Assembly (NCBI GenBank): GCA_007124535.1 | Contig: SLEY01000237.1 | Location: 1-9,469 of the forward strand | DNA length: 9,469 nt | Reading direction: 5' to 3' | Source of the DNA: Planctomycetaceae bacterium | GTDB taxonomy: Bacteria > Planctomycetota > Planctomycetia > Pirellulales > Pirellulaceae | Notes under the pieces: model-generated | Told to the model about the DNA's origin: nothing | The model's database searches: none | Seen by the model: the letters and a program-made list of their open reading frames with translations, nothing else | Program-made: the position numbers and the translations under genes | Shown here: positions 1 to 6,010 of the stretch, piece after piece | Layout: every line of letters starts with the position of its first letter | Position numbering within the stretch: the first letter of the stretch is position 1

Positions 1-493
1 CGTCAAAGCGGAAGCCCCAATCCATGCCGCAGGAGCCGTCCGCCACTTTTTCCGCATACAGCCACTGCTGGTGCACGGCCACCCGGTCGGGATAGTCAAA
101 AAAGCCGTCGCCGATGCTTTCTTTGGTATGGTAACCGATTTGCGTCCACCCGCCGAAGTTCAATCCGCCCCAGTCCGCGCTGAACAGGCTCAGGGCGGGA
201 TCACACGAAGCTGCGTAGCACTCGTACCCCACGCCGGACTCGAATTCCGGCCTTATCGGCGAGACAAATTCCGGAGCCCAATCGGTCTTCTCGTCGTCCA
301 CGATGATGGCATTGCTCGGCGACGGTTCCTCGTCCTCCACGACCAACGCATTGCTCGGCGACGGTTCCGTTTCGTCCAGAAACGGGTTGTCCTCCATGTG
401 AGCCACTCTCCAAACCGGAGCTTGTGCGGAAGCCTGCCCCGCGAATGCGGCAAGAGTCCAGGCGATCGCCAGAGCCAGCTGTACGCATTTCAT
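1..493 (-). CDS. Secreted beta-barrel porin-like protein (BBP2/OmpL-like), N-terminal part only
   Basis: Reading from ATG at 493 towards position 1 gives 164 residues with no stop, so the C-terminal part lies beyond the window. Residues 1-23 are a clear signal peptide: MKC start, hydrophobic core LALAIAWTLAAFAG, and an ASA|QA cleavage site. An acidic, low-complexity stretch (about 33-70) contains two copies of a 13-residue unit beginning EPSPSNA. From about residue 108 it reads WGGLNFGGWTQIGYHTK, then HQQWLYAEK and MDWGFRFD. The alternating aromatic/polar pattern and these words resemble the opening strands of planctomycete putative beta-barrel porins (BBP2, OmpL-like), which are thought to sit in the outer membrane. 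The start is supported by AGGGGGG at 508-502, eight bases upstream. It is divergent from the SDR operon, so it is probably transcribed separately. The secreted protein is secure; the porin family is from memory and the transported substrate is unknown. Confidence 0.72.
   Translation of the reverse strand, partial: MKCVQLALAIAWTLAAFAGQASAQAPVWRVAHMEDNPFLDETEPSPSNALVVEDEEPSPSNAIIVDDEKTDWAPEFVSPIRPEFESGVGYECYAASCDPALSLFSADWGGLNFGGWTQIGYHTKESIGDGFFDYPDRVAVHQQWLYAEKVADGSCGMDWGFRFD
309..368 (-). repeat. Two-copy 39-bp in-frame tandem repeat inside the porin-like gene
   Basis: A 21-bp word (309-329) recurs exactly at 348-368, giving a 39-bp period, which is 13 codons. On the coding strand the two units read EPSPSNALVVEDE and EPSPSNAIIVDDE. 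The bases after the 21-bp core have diverged while the protein pattern is kept. The repeat falls in the acidic linker between signal peptide and barrel. Confidence 0.8.
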
Positions 494-735
494 CTTCGCT
501 ACCCCCCTGTCGGTAAATCGTTCTGTGCCATCGGCGAATCCTCCGCTGGTATCGACTTGGCGTCCTGTACCGGTTGAAAGGCAAGTACCGCTATTTCTCC
601 AAGTAGCGAAGGTGCGGCCGCAGATCCCGAAGAACCCCCACGCTCTTCATAATCGCTATATTTCGTGACCGCCCAGCGGAGTCCGGATCCGCTCGACTGC
701 TTTCCAGGCAGCCAGTGCCGCAAGTCATCATTGAC

Positions 736-763
736 GTTATATAGCACCCACATGAGGGAACAA
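736..763 (-). promoter_or_regulatory. Possible sigma-70-like promoter for the porin-like gene
   Basis: On the minus strand, TATAAC (741-736) lies 16 bases after TTGTTC (763-758). The -10 hexamer matches 5 of 6 consensus bases, but the -35 matches only 3 of 6. Transcription from here would give a leader of more than 230 bases before the ATG at 493, which is long. This is a weak call, made because it is the best AT-rich box in the region. Confidence 0.22.
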
Positions 764-793
764 AACGGTTCGAACGATGTGTACACAATCGGT

Positions 794-915
794 CCGTAGG
801 TTGGGCATTCCTGCCCGACGATCCCCATGGTGGATCCGTAGTGAGGGATTCGTAATCCGTGCGACGTTCTTGTTGGTGACCCTACGTCCGTCGGGCAGGA
901 ATGCCCAACCTACGG
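794..915. repeat. Head-to-head pair of REP-like palindromic units (BIME-like), GTAG type
   Basis: The 27 bases at 794-820 are repeated exactly in inverted orientation at 889-915, with 68 bases between. Each arm also contains its own hairpin, GGGCA-TTCC-TGCCC, preceded at its foot by GTAG (796-799 in the left arm, CTAC at 910-913 in the right). A short hairpin with a GTAG foot, arranged as an inverted pair, is the usual anatomy of REP units mobilised by REP-associated tyrosine transposases (RAYTs). The central 68 bases include a small palindrome, GGATT-CGT-AATCC (846-858). The exact inverted repeat is directly visible; the REP class is inferred, and no transposase gene is in the window. Confidence 0.75.
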
Positions 916-1085
916 GAACGCGCAGCAAGGCAACTTCCGGCCTTGATGGCCTCGCGTGGACAACGGGCGGGCAATCCATTATCTTGCGGGGGAAAGAAGG
1001 CGGTGTCTCGCGGTCGATCACCCGAGAAACTGATGAAGAAGTCGTTTCAAAACCTGCTCAATGCGTAGAATGGTTAGACAGGGCG

Positions 1086-1105
1086 TGGCCGACCGATTGT
1101 CGGCC
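1086..1105 (+). promoter_or_regulatory. Hairpin upstream of the SDR gene, overlapping a weak sigma-54-like -24/-12 pattern
   Basis: GGCCGAC (1087-1093) and GTCGGCC (1099-1105) form a perfect 7-bp stem with a 5-base loop, 40 bases before the SDR start. The same bases read TGGCCGACCGATTGTC (1086-1101), which resembles TGGCAC-N5-TTGC, but the nearly invariant GC at -12 is GT here. No T-run follows, so it is not a clear terminator. It could be an operator or a degenerate promoter; neither is established. Confidence 0.2.
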
Positions 1106-1145
1106 GTTCATCCTTTAAGTAGGAGTGAAATACGAGCGTCACGTG

Positions 1146-1928
1146 ATGCCGGGAGAACTCGCAGGCAAGACCGCCGTGGTCACCGGGGCCTCATCGGGTA
1201 TCGGGCGGGCCATCGCGCTGGAGTTGGCCGAAGGCGGCGCCGATGTGTTGATTCACACTCGGGCACGCCGCGAGGCGGCCGAGCAGGTGGCGGCGGCGAT
1301 CCGCCGCCGCGGCCGCCAATCAACCGTCGTGGTGGCTGACCTGGGCCACGTGGCCGCACTCGATCCGCTGATCCACTCGGCGTGGGATTGGCAGGACAAA
1401 GTGGAGATCTGGGTGAACAATGCGGGTGGTGATGTGCTGACCGGGGAGGCGGCCGGATGGTCCTTTCAGGAAAAACTGGATTACTTGTGGCGGGTCGAGG
1501 TTCGAGCGACCACTTGGCTCTCCCGAGGGATCGGCCAGCAGATGCGTTCGGCCTATCAGGGGGGCGACCCGGCCGTGATTCTGAATATGGGTTGGGATCA
1601 GGCGGAACAAGGAATGGGCGGCGATTCGGGTGAATTGTTTGCCACGATCAAAGGAGCGGTGATGGCGTTTTCGCGGAGTCTGGCCCAGTCATTGTCACCG
1701 TCGGTGCGGGTCAATTGCCTGGCCCCCGGCTGGATCCAAACCGCCTGGGGCCAGCAGGCCTCCGAGGGTTGGCAGCAACGGGCTTCTCGGGAATCGCTGC
1801 TGGAACGTTGGGGACAGCCTGCGGACGTGGCCCGCGTGGCGCGTTTTCTGGTTTCCCCGGCCGCCGGGTTCGTCAACGGTCACACAATGCCTGTCAACGG
1901 CGGTTTTCGCTACGGCCCTTCCAATTGA
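1146..1928 (+). CDS. SDR-fold protein with degenerate catalytic residues
   Basis: A 260-residue classical-length short-chain dehydrogenase/reductase. The Rossmann motif TGASSGIG spans residues 13-20. Arginines after strand 2 (HTRAR, 37-41) would favour NADP(H). The structural NNAG motif is at 91-94. The C-terminal words RVNCLAPGWIQT and GHTMPVNGG are typical of the family. The catalytic YxxxK reads FATIK: Phe165 replaces the Tyr and Lys169 is kept. The strand that normally carries the catalytic Ser reads NMGWDQA, with no Ser. The usual helix-4 Asn also seems replaced (RVEVRA). Cofactor binding is plausible, but ordinary keto-reduction is doubtful. I chose ATG 1146; GTG 1125 is possible but its AGGAG would overlap it, and a stop at 1116-1118 excludes anything longer. 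It is the first gene of an operon, 13 bases before the kinase. Substrate unknown. Confidence 0.85.
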   Translation: MPGELAGKTAVVTGASSGIGRAIALELAEGGADVLIHTRARREAAEQVAAAIRRRGRQSTVVVADLGHVAALDPLIHSAWDWQDKVEIWVNNAGGDVLTGEAAGWSFQEKLDYLWRVEVRATTWLSRGIGQQMRSAYQGGDPAVILNMGWDQAEQGMGGDSGELFATIKGAVMAFSRSLAQSLSPSVRVNCLAPGWIQTAWGQQASEGWQQRASRESLLERWGQPADVARVARFLVSPAAGFVNGHTMPVNGGFRYGPSN

Positions 1929-1941
1929 GCGAGGTGCGGAG

Positions 1942-3393
1942 GTGTTTGCCAAACGAATTACGGGCGTGGTTCTGCTGTTGGCCACCTGGTCCGCGTTCGG
2001 ACTATGGCAGTACCAACGTTTTCGGTACGAACGGACGCTGATCGAGGAATCCACTCGGCAATCGGCAGATTCGGTAATGACAGCTCTCTTGGGGGGTATT
2101 CGCTCGCATCGCCGCTTGGGCCGTTTCTTTGAACAGCAGTTGGAGGGGATGCTGGAAGAACTGACACTTTCCCAGAATGTTCGCGTGGTCGCGGTCTTTT
2201 CCGACGATGGCAAGCGTTTCTTGCAAGCGGGTGAAATCGAGTTGCTGGAAAGCGGCATGTCGGGTTTTGCCAGCGAGCAATGGGACGAGACGGGTTTCCG
2301 GGTGATGGCCAGTTTCGAAATCGAGTCGACGGCCGAAGGTCCTGGAATGGGGCCGGGCGCGGGAAGCGGAGCGGGCCCGGGAGCCGGAACGGGGATGGGA
2401 GCGGGATCGGGAACGGGAATGGGAATGGGAATGGGAGACGGAGCGGGAGCTGGCCGAGGCATGGGTTACGGTACGGGCCGCGGGCTTGGTTGGCGGCAAG
2501 ATGCACCGCCCGAGGAGGTGCGCACGTTCGCCACGGGAGGACGGTTTCACGCAGCGCTTGTCCTGGATCGGGCTCGCCATGACCAACTGGTCCGGCGCGC
2601 CGCCTGGACTAGTTTCTCCGTTGTCCTGGCGGGCGGGTTGGTGCTGATCAGCATCACCGCCGCGTGGCGTGCCAGTGTCCGACTGGTGACGGCTCGCGGC
2701 CGAGCCCGGGTGCTGGAAGTGGAGACCCAACATTGGCGCGATCTAAGCCAGGCGGCTGCCGGATTGGCCCATGAAACCCGGAATCCCCTGGGCCTGATCC
2801 GCGGTTGGACCCAGCGGCTGGCGTGTCGCCAAACCGAGACGGCCGAACAAGAACGTTATGTGCAGGCCGTGATTGAGGAATGCGATCGGGTCACGGCACG
2901 AATCAACCAGTTCTTGGCTTTCGCCCGTCCTTGCGATCCCCACTGCACCGACGTCGACCTGGCCGAATTGGTCGGCGAACTGCAGGCGATCCTCCAACCC
3001 GACTTGGAAGCCAAACGCTTGCAATGCCAGTTCGAACAACAGGTTCCACCCGGCAAGCGGCTGCGTGCCGACCGGGAACTGTTGCGCCAAGTGCTCTTCA
3101 ACCTGGTGCAGAATGCGATCGAATTTGCACCCGAGGGGGACGCGGTGACGATCCGCTTGGCGCAGGGGTGCGGAAACCGCCTGCGGATCGAGGTCATGGA
3201 TCGCGGCCCCGGGGTGGAGCCGTCCGCGCAAGCTTCTCTGTTCGTTCCCTATTTCACGACCCGTTCCGAAGGCACGGGGCTGGGTTTGGCCATTGTGCGG
3301 CGGATCGCCTCCGCACACGGTTGGACCACCGGCTATGCCCCCCGTACCTCCGGAGGGGCTGTCTTCTGGTTGGATGAAATTCATGGCAGTTAA
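1942..3393 (+). CDS. Membrane sensor histidine kinase, NtrB/AtoS/ZraS-like
   Basis: 483 residues from GTG 1942, with GAGG at 1931-1934 seven bases upstream. Membrane segments lie at about 4-22 and 220-243. The loop between them (about 23-219) is the extracytoplasmic sensor domain; its words VRVVAVFSDDGKRFLQAG resemble a small PAS/Cache-like fold. A perfect Gly-X alternation occupies residues 133-183. No HAMP or cytoplasmic PAS domain is evident; a short linker leads straight to the dimerisation helix with the phospho-acceptor His277 in HETRNP. The ATPase domain has an N box with Asn387 and Asn391, a G1 box DRGPG (from 420) and a G2 box GTGLGL (444-449), so it should autophosphorylate. The downstream response regulator overlaps its end by 11 bases and is surely the cognate partner. 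The stimulus is unknown; membrane, envelope or metal stress are guesses based on similar kinase/regulator pairs. Confidence 0.95.
   Translation: MFAKRITGVVLLLATWSAFGLWQYQRFRYERTLIEESTRQSADSVMTALLGGIRSHRRLGRFFEQQLEGMLEELTLSQNVRVVAVFSDDGKRFLQAGEIELLESGMSGFASEQWDETGFRVMASFEIESTAEGPGMGPGAGSGAGPGAGTGMGAGSGTGMGMGMGDGAGAGRGMGYGTGRGLGWRQDAPPEEVRTFATGGRFHAALVLDRARHDQLVRRAAWTSFSVVLAGGLVLISITAAWRASVRLVTARGRARVLEVETQHWRDLSQAAAGLAHETRNPLGLIRGWTQRLACRQTETAEQERYVQAVIEECDRVTARINQFLAFARPCDPHCTDVDLAELVGELQAILQPDLEAKRLQCQFEQQVPPGKRLRADRELLRQVLFNLVQNAIEFAPEGDAVTIRLAQGCGNRLRIEVMDRGPGVEPSAQASLFVPYFTTRSEGTGLGLAIVRRIASAHGWTTGYAPRTSGGAVFWLDEIHGS
2338..2490 (+). repeat. (Gly-X)26 dipeptide repeat in the kinase sensor domain
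   Basis: Codon by codon, every odd residue from 133 to 183 is Gly: 26 glycines, none missing. The intervening residues are mostly small or Met (Ala, Ser, Thr, Pro, Met), with single Asp, Tyr and Leu and two Arg. The DNA is built of variable hexamers ending in GGN, with a short exact GGAATG run near 2416-2435. The pattern recalls silk-like Gly-Ala/Gly-Ser sequences. Confidence 0.95.
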
Positions 3394-4735
3394 CCCACCC
3401 ACCATCCTGATCGTCGATGACGACGCATCCCAACGCCAACTGCTGGGCGGTTTCGTGGATTCCCTCGGTTGCCAGACCGTCCAGGCGGACAGTGGCGAAC
3501 AGGCATTGAACGAGCTGAGCAAGCACCGCCCGGACATGGTGCTGTTGGATGTCCGTCTGCCGGGAATCGACGGTTTGCAGACATTGGCCGAAATCCGCAA
3601 AGGGGATGCCGACTTGCCCGTATTGCTGATCACCGCCTATGCCGATCCTCGCCAAGCCTTGATCGCCGGAAGGGCGGGCGCCGAAGACTACCTCTCCAAG
3701 CCCATTGACCTGGAAGAATTACGGGTTGCGATCACCGATCATTTGGACCTTGCAAAAGAAGGGTCGCAGGATTCACCGGCAGCGGGGAAAATCCTGCCAC
3801 CCGGAATGGTGTGGAAGAGTCCGAGCATGCGCCGGTTGCTGGATACGATCGCTGTGGTCGCCCCCTCGGATGTGCCCGTGCTGATCACCGGCGAAAGTGG
3901 AACGGGCAAGGAGGTCGTGGCCAGCCTGATCCATGCCTGGAGCCCCAGGGCCGAGGGGCCGTTGATCGCCGCCAATTGCGCCAGTTTGCCGGAAACTCTG
4001 ATCGAAAGCGAGCTGTTCGGGCATACCAAAGGGGCTTTTACCGGGGCAGCCGAATCGCGCCAAGGGTTCTTTCGCGCGGCCGATGGCGGCAGCCTGCTGC
4101 TGGACGAAATCGGTGAACTGCCGTTGACCCTGCAGCCGAAATTGCTCCGGATCCTGGAGACGGGCGAGGTGTCGCCCGTGGGCAGCGATCGCATGGTGCG
4201 GATCGATACTCGGTTGATCGCCGCCACCAATCGAAATTTGGAAGAGGAGGTGGCAACGGGCGGTTTTCGGGAAGATCTGTTCTATCGAATCAATGTGATC
4301 GAGCTGGCGATCCCCCCACTGCGGGACCGGCCCGACGACGTCCTGCCACTGGCCCGCCACTTCGCCACGGAGTTTGCCGGCCGGCCCGTGCGGATGTCGC
4401 CTCAGGCCATGAATTGCCTGTTGGTCAACTCGTGGTCGGGCAATGTCCGCGAGTTGCGCAACGCCATTCAGCGGGCCTGCCTGTTGTGCCGTGGCGACGT
4501 GATTCTGCCGGAACACCTGCCGGCCAAGATCGCTCGCGCCGCCGCCTCACCCGATCAGGACACCTCCTCCCCACCCGGCCGCCTCTCCCAGATGGAACGG
4601 GCGGCCATCCTGGCCACCTTGGAGGAATGCAACGGCAACCGGACCCAAGCCGCCAAGAAACTGGGGATCAGCCGGAGAGCCCTGATCTACAAACTGCAGG
4701 CGATCGAAGCCCAAAATCAACACCAAGACCGTTAG
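3383..4735 (+). CDS. NtrC-family sigma-54 response regulator (REC-AAA+-Fis HTH)
   Basis: 450 residues from ATG 3383. An in-frame ATG at 3374 would add three residues. REC domain (about 7-120): acidic pocket DDD (12-14), phospho-acceptor Asp56 in LLDVRLPG, Thr84 and Lys106. Sigma-54 AAA+ domain (about 142-370): Walker A GESGTGKE (170-177), intact GAFTGA loop (217-222) that contacts sigma-54, Walker B LLLDE (Asp241, Glu242), arginine-finger region FREDLFYRIN, and sensor II in SGNVREL. The C-terminal Fis-type helix-turn-helix reads NGNRTQAAKKLGISRRALIYKL. Every residue needed for phosphorylation, ATP hydrolysis and RpoN contact is present, so it should activate RpoN-dependent promoters when phosphorylated. 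The start lies inside the 3' end of the kinase gene (11-base overlap), indicating translational coupling. Its targets cannot be deduced; the SDR operon itself is one candidate. The TAG stop sits in the first bases of the palindromic element that follows. Confidence 0.96.
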   Translation: MAVNPPTILIVDDDASQRQLLGGFVDSLGCQTVQADSGEQALNELSKHRPDMVLLDVRLPGIDGLQTLAEIRKGDADLPVLLITAYADPRQALIAGRAGAEDYLSKPIDLEELRVAITDHLDLAKEGSQDSPAAGKILPPGMVWKSPSMRRLLDTIAVVAPSDVPVLITGESGTGKEVVASLIHAWSPRAEGPLIAANCASLPETLIESELFGHTKGAFTGAAESRQGFFRAADGGSLLLDEIGELPLTLQPKLLRILETGEVSPVGSDRMVRIDTRLIAATNRNLEEEVATGGFREDLFYRINVIELAIPPLRDRPDDVLPLARHFATEFAGRPVRMSPQAMNCLLVNSWSGNVRELRNAIQRACLLCRGDVILPEHLPAKIARAAASPDQDTSSPPGRLSQMERAAILATLEECNGNRTQAAKKLGISRRALIYKLQAIEAQNQHQDR

Positions 4736-4923
4736 CATCGGCCAAGAAATCACAGTCGCACTGCTCGGCGCGGGTCTCTGACCCCGCCGAAACCGCCGAC
4801 CGGAGGTCTCCACCGATAGGGGAGCGCGGCGGTCGGCCGGGTGGCTCGGTCAGAGACCGGCCACAGCGCGGCGGGAACCGGGACAGCTGCGACGAACGCG
4901 ACCGTAATTTCTTGGCAAATGCT
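4734..4923. repeat. 190-bp nested palindromic element (MITE-like), possible bidirectional terminator
   Basis: The outer arms 4734-4759 and 4898-4923 are inverted repeats of 26 bases, 22 pairing. Inside them GGTCTCTGACC (4773-4783) pairs exactly with GGTCAGAGACC (4848-4858), and ACCGCCG (4792-4798) with CGGCGGT (4827-4833). The whole region can fold into one long imperfect hairpin. It fills the space between two convergent genes, so it would stop or stabilise transcripts from both sides. TTAG occurs at both outer edges (4732-4735 and 4923-4926) and might be a target duplication, though it is short. No coding capacity. Confidence 0.7.
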
Positions 4924-4939
4924 TAGATTCTGACAGAAA

Positions 4940-6010
4940 TCAGGGCCGCTCAGGGACCAACTCGTAAAACACATTCCGCTGACGCGGTTCGAAACCCACC
5001 TCCCGGATCGCGTTCCGGATCTGCGGCAGGCTCACGTGATGAGCGACCCCCGCCTGGGCGACCACGTTCTCTTCCAGCATCAAGCTGCCCATATCGTCCG
5101 CTCCGAAGAGCAATGCCAGCTGGCCGATCTTCAGCCCCTGGGTGACCCAGCTTGCCTGAAAGTGGGGAAAATTGTCCAGGAATAGCCGCGCTACCGCCAG
5201 AGTTTTCAGGTATTCGAAGGCGCCCGCCTTCGGTCTCCGGATTCGCGAACGTGCCGCCGGTTGGAACGTCCAGGCGATAAAGGCGGTGAATCCGCCGGTT
5301 TCGTCCTGCAGCCGCCGCAGTCGGTCAAGATGCTCGATGCGATCCGCCAAATGCTCCACATGGCCAAACATCATCGTGGCGGTACTTCGACCGCCCATCT
5401 CGTGCCAAATCCGCATCACCTCCAACCAGTCGTCCGTCAGCACCTTGCCACGGGTGATCTGCCTTCGTACCCGGTCGACCAGAATCTCCGCTCCCCCGCC
5501 CGGGATGCTGCCCAAACCGGCGTCCCGAAGGTGTTCCAGGACCGAGCGGACAGGTAGCCGGCTGAGTCGAGCAATATGATGGATCTCGGGCGGACTGAAA
5601 CCATGGATATTCACTTGCGGAAAATGCTGTTTGACGTCCGCCAACATCTGGACATACCAATCCAGTCGCAAATCGGGGTGCAATCCACCCTGAAGTAGAA
5701 TCTGCTCCCCGCCTTGCCGGACCGTATCCGCAACCTTGGCTAACAGAACGTTGCGTGGCAACACGTAGGCCTCCCCGCTATCCGGCCGCCGCGAGAAGGC
5801 GCAGAAATCGCAACGGGCAGAACAGACGTTCGTATAGTTGATATTGCGGTCGATATTGTAGGTACGATAAGGCTTTGGGTGCCGTACCCGCGTCAGAGCC
5901 TCGGCGGCGGCGCCCAACGGAGTCAGATGGCGACTGGCCAACAAGGCGAGCCCCTCGTCTGGAGTAAGTCGCTCGCCCTCCAACGGCTTTTGCAAACAGA
6001 GTTCGATCAC
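4940..6010 (-). CDS. mqnC: Cyclic dehypoxanthine futalosine synthase MqnC (radical SAM)
   Basis: 356 residues, the usual length. MqnC is a cytosolic radical S-adenosylmethionine enzyme that cyclises dehypoxanthine futalosine in the futalosine route to menaquinone. After the word NIDRNINYTNV comes the cluster motif CSARCDFC (Cys63, Cys67, Cys70; CX3CX2C), which binds the [4Fe-4S] cluster. Downstream are LLQGGLHPDL, HGFSPPE, GSIPGGGAEIL, TATMMFGHVEH and GGFTAFIAWTFQP, a series that fits MqnC better than the related MqnE. The GTG start at 6010-6008 overlaps the mqnA stop (GTGA), a classic coupled junction. The frame stays open further upstream into mqnA, but that extension has no MqnC-like sequence. 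It is the last gene of the rluA-like-mqnA-mqnC operon and converges on the response regulator gene. Confidence 0.95.
   Translation of the reverse strand: MIELCLQKPLEGERLTPDEGLALLASRHLTPLGAAAEALTRVRHPKPYRTYNIDRNINYTNVCSARCDFCAFSRRPDSGEAYVLPRNVLLAKVADTVRQGGEQILLQGGLHPDLRLDWYVQMLADVKQHFPQVNIHGFSPPEIHHIARLSRLPVRSVLEHLRDAGLGSIPGGGAEILVDRVRRQITRGKVLTDDWLEVMRIWHEMGGRSTATMMFGHVEHLADRIEHLDRLRRLQDETGGFTAFIAWTFQPAARSRIRRPKAGAFEYLKTLAVARLFLDNFPHFQASWVTQGLKIGQLALLFGADDMGSLMLEENVVAQAGVAHHVSLPQIRNAIREVGFEPRQRNVFYELVPERP

Larger units (their letters stand above)
494..1145. other. Long intergenic region between divergent genes
   Basis: About 650 bases without a convincing gene. It holds the ribosome binding site of the porin-like gene (502-508), a possible minus-strand promoter (736-763), an inverted pair of REP-like units (794-915), a short hairpin (1087-1105) and an AGGAG at 1121-1125 before the SDR gene. 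Open frames crossing it run through the palindromic repeat, lack good ribosome binding sites and match nothing I recognise. I see no tRNA or riboswitch. Confidence 0.6.

Noticed and set aside
499..828. A 109-codon minus-strand open frame upstream of the porin-like gene
   Set aside because: Its first codons run through a REP-like palindrome, no family is recognisable, and it lies in the expected leader/promoter region. A small lineage-specific gene is not fully excluded.
777..1118. A 113-codon plus-strand open frame ending just before the SDR gene
   Set aside because: It crosses the whole REP-like pair, has no ribosome binding site or recognisable sequence, and is best explained as chance in GC-rich DNA.
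1695..2462. A 255-codon minus-strand frame with a Pro-rich PIPIPVP segment
   Set aside because: It is the complement of the Gly-X repeat in the kinase gene, whose plus-strand frame has all kinase motifs.
3293..3382. Longer N terminus for the response regulator starting at 3293
   Set aside because: The extra residues are Pro/Gly-rich, overlap the kinase G2-box region out of frame, and the receiver domain begins normally right after ATG 3383.
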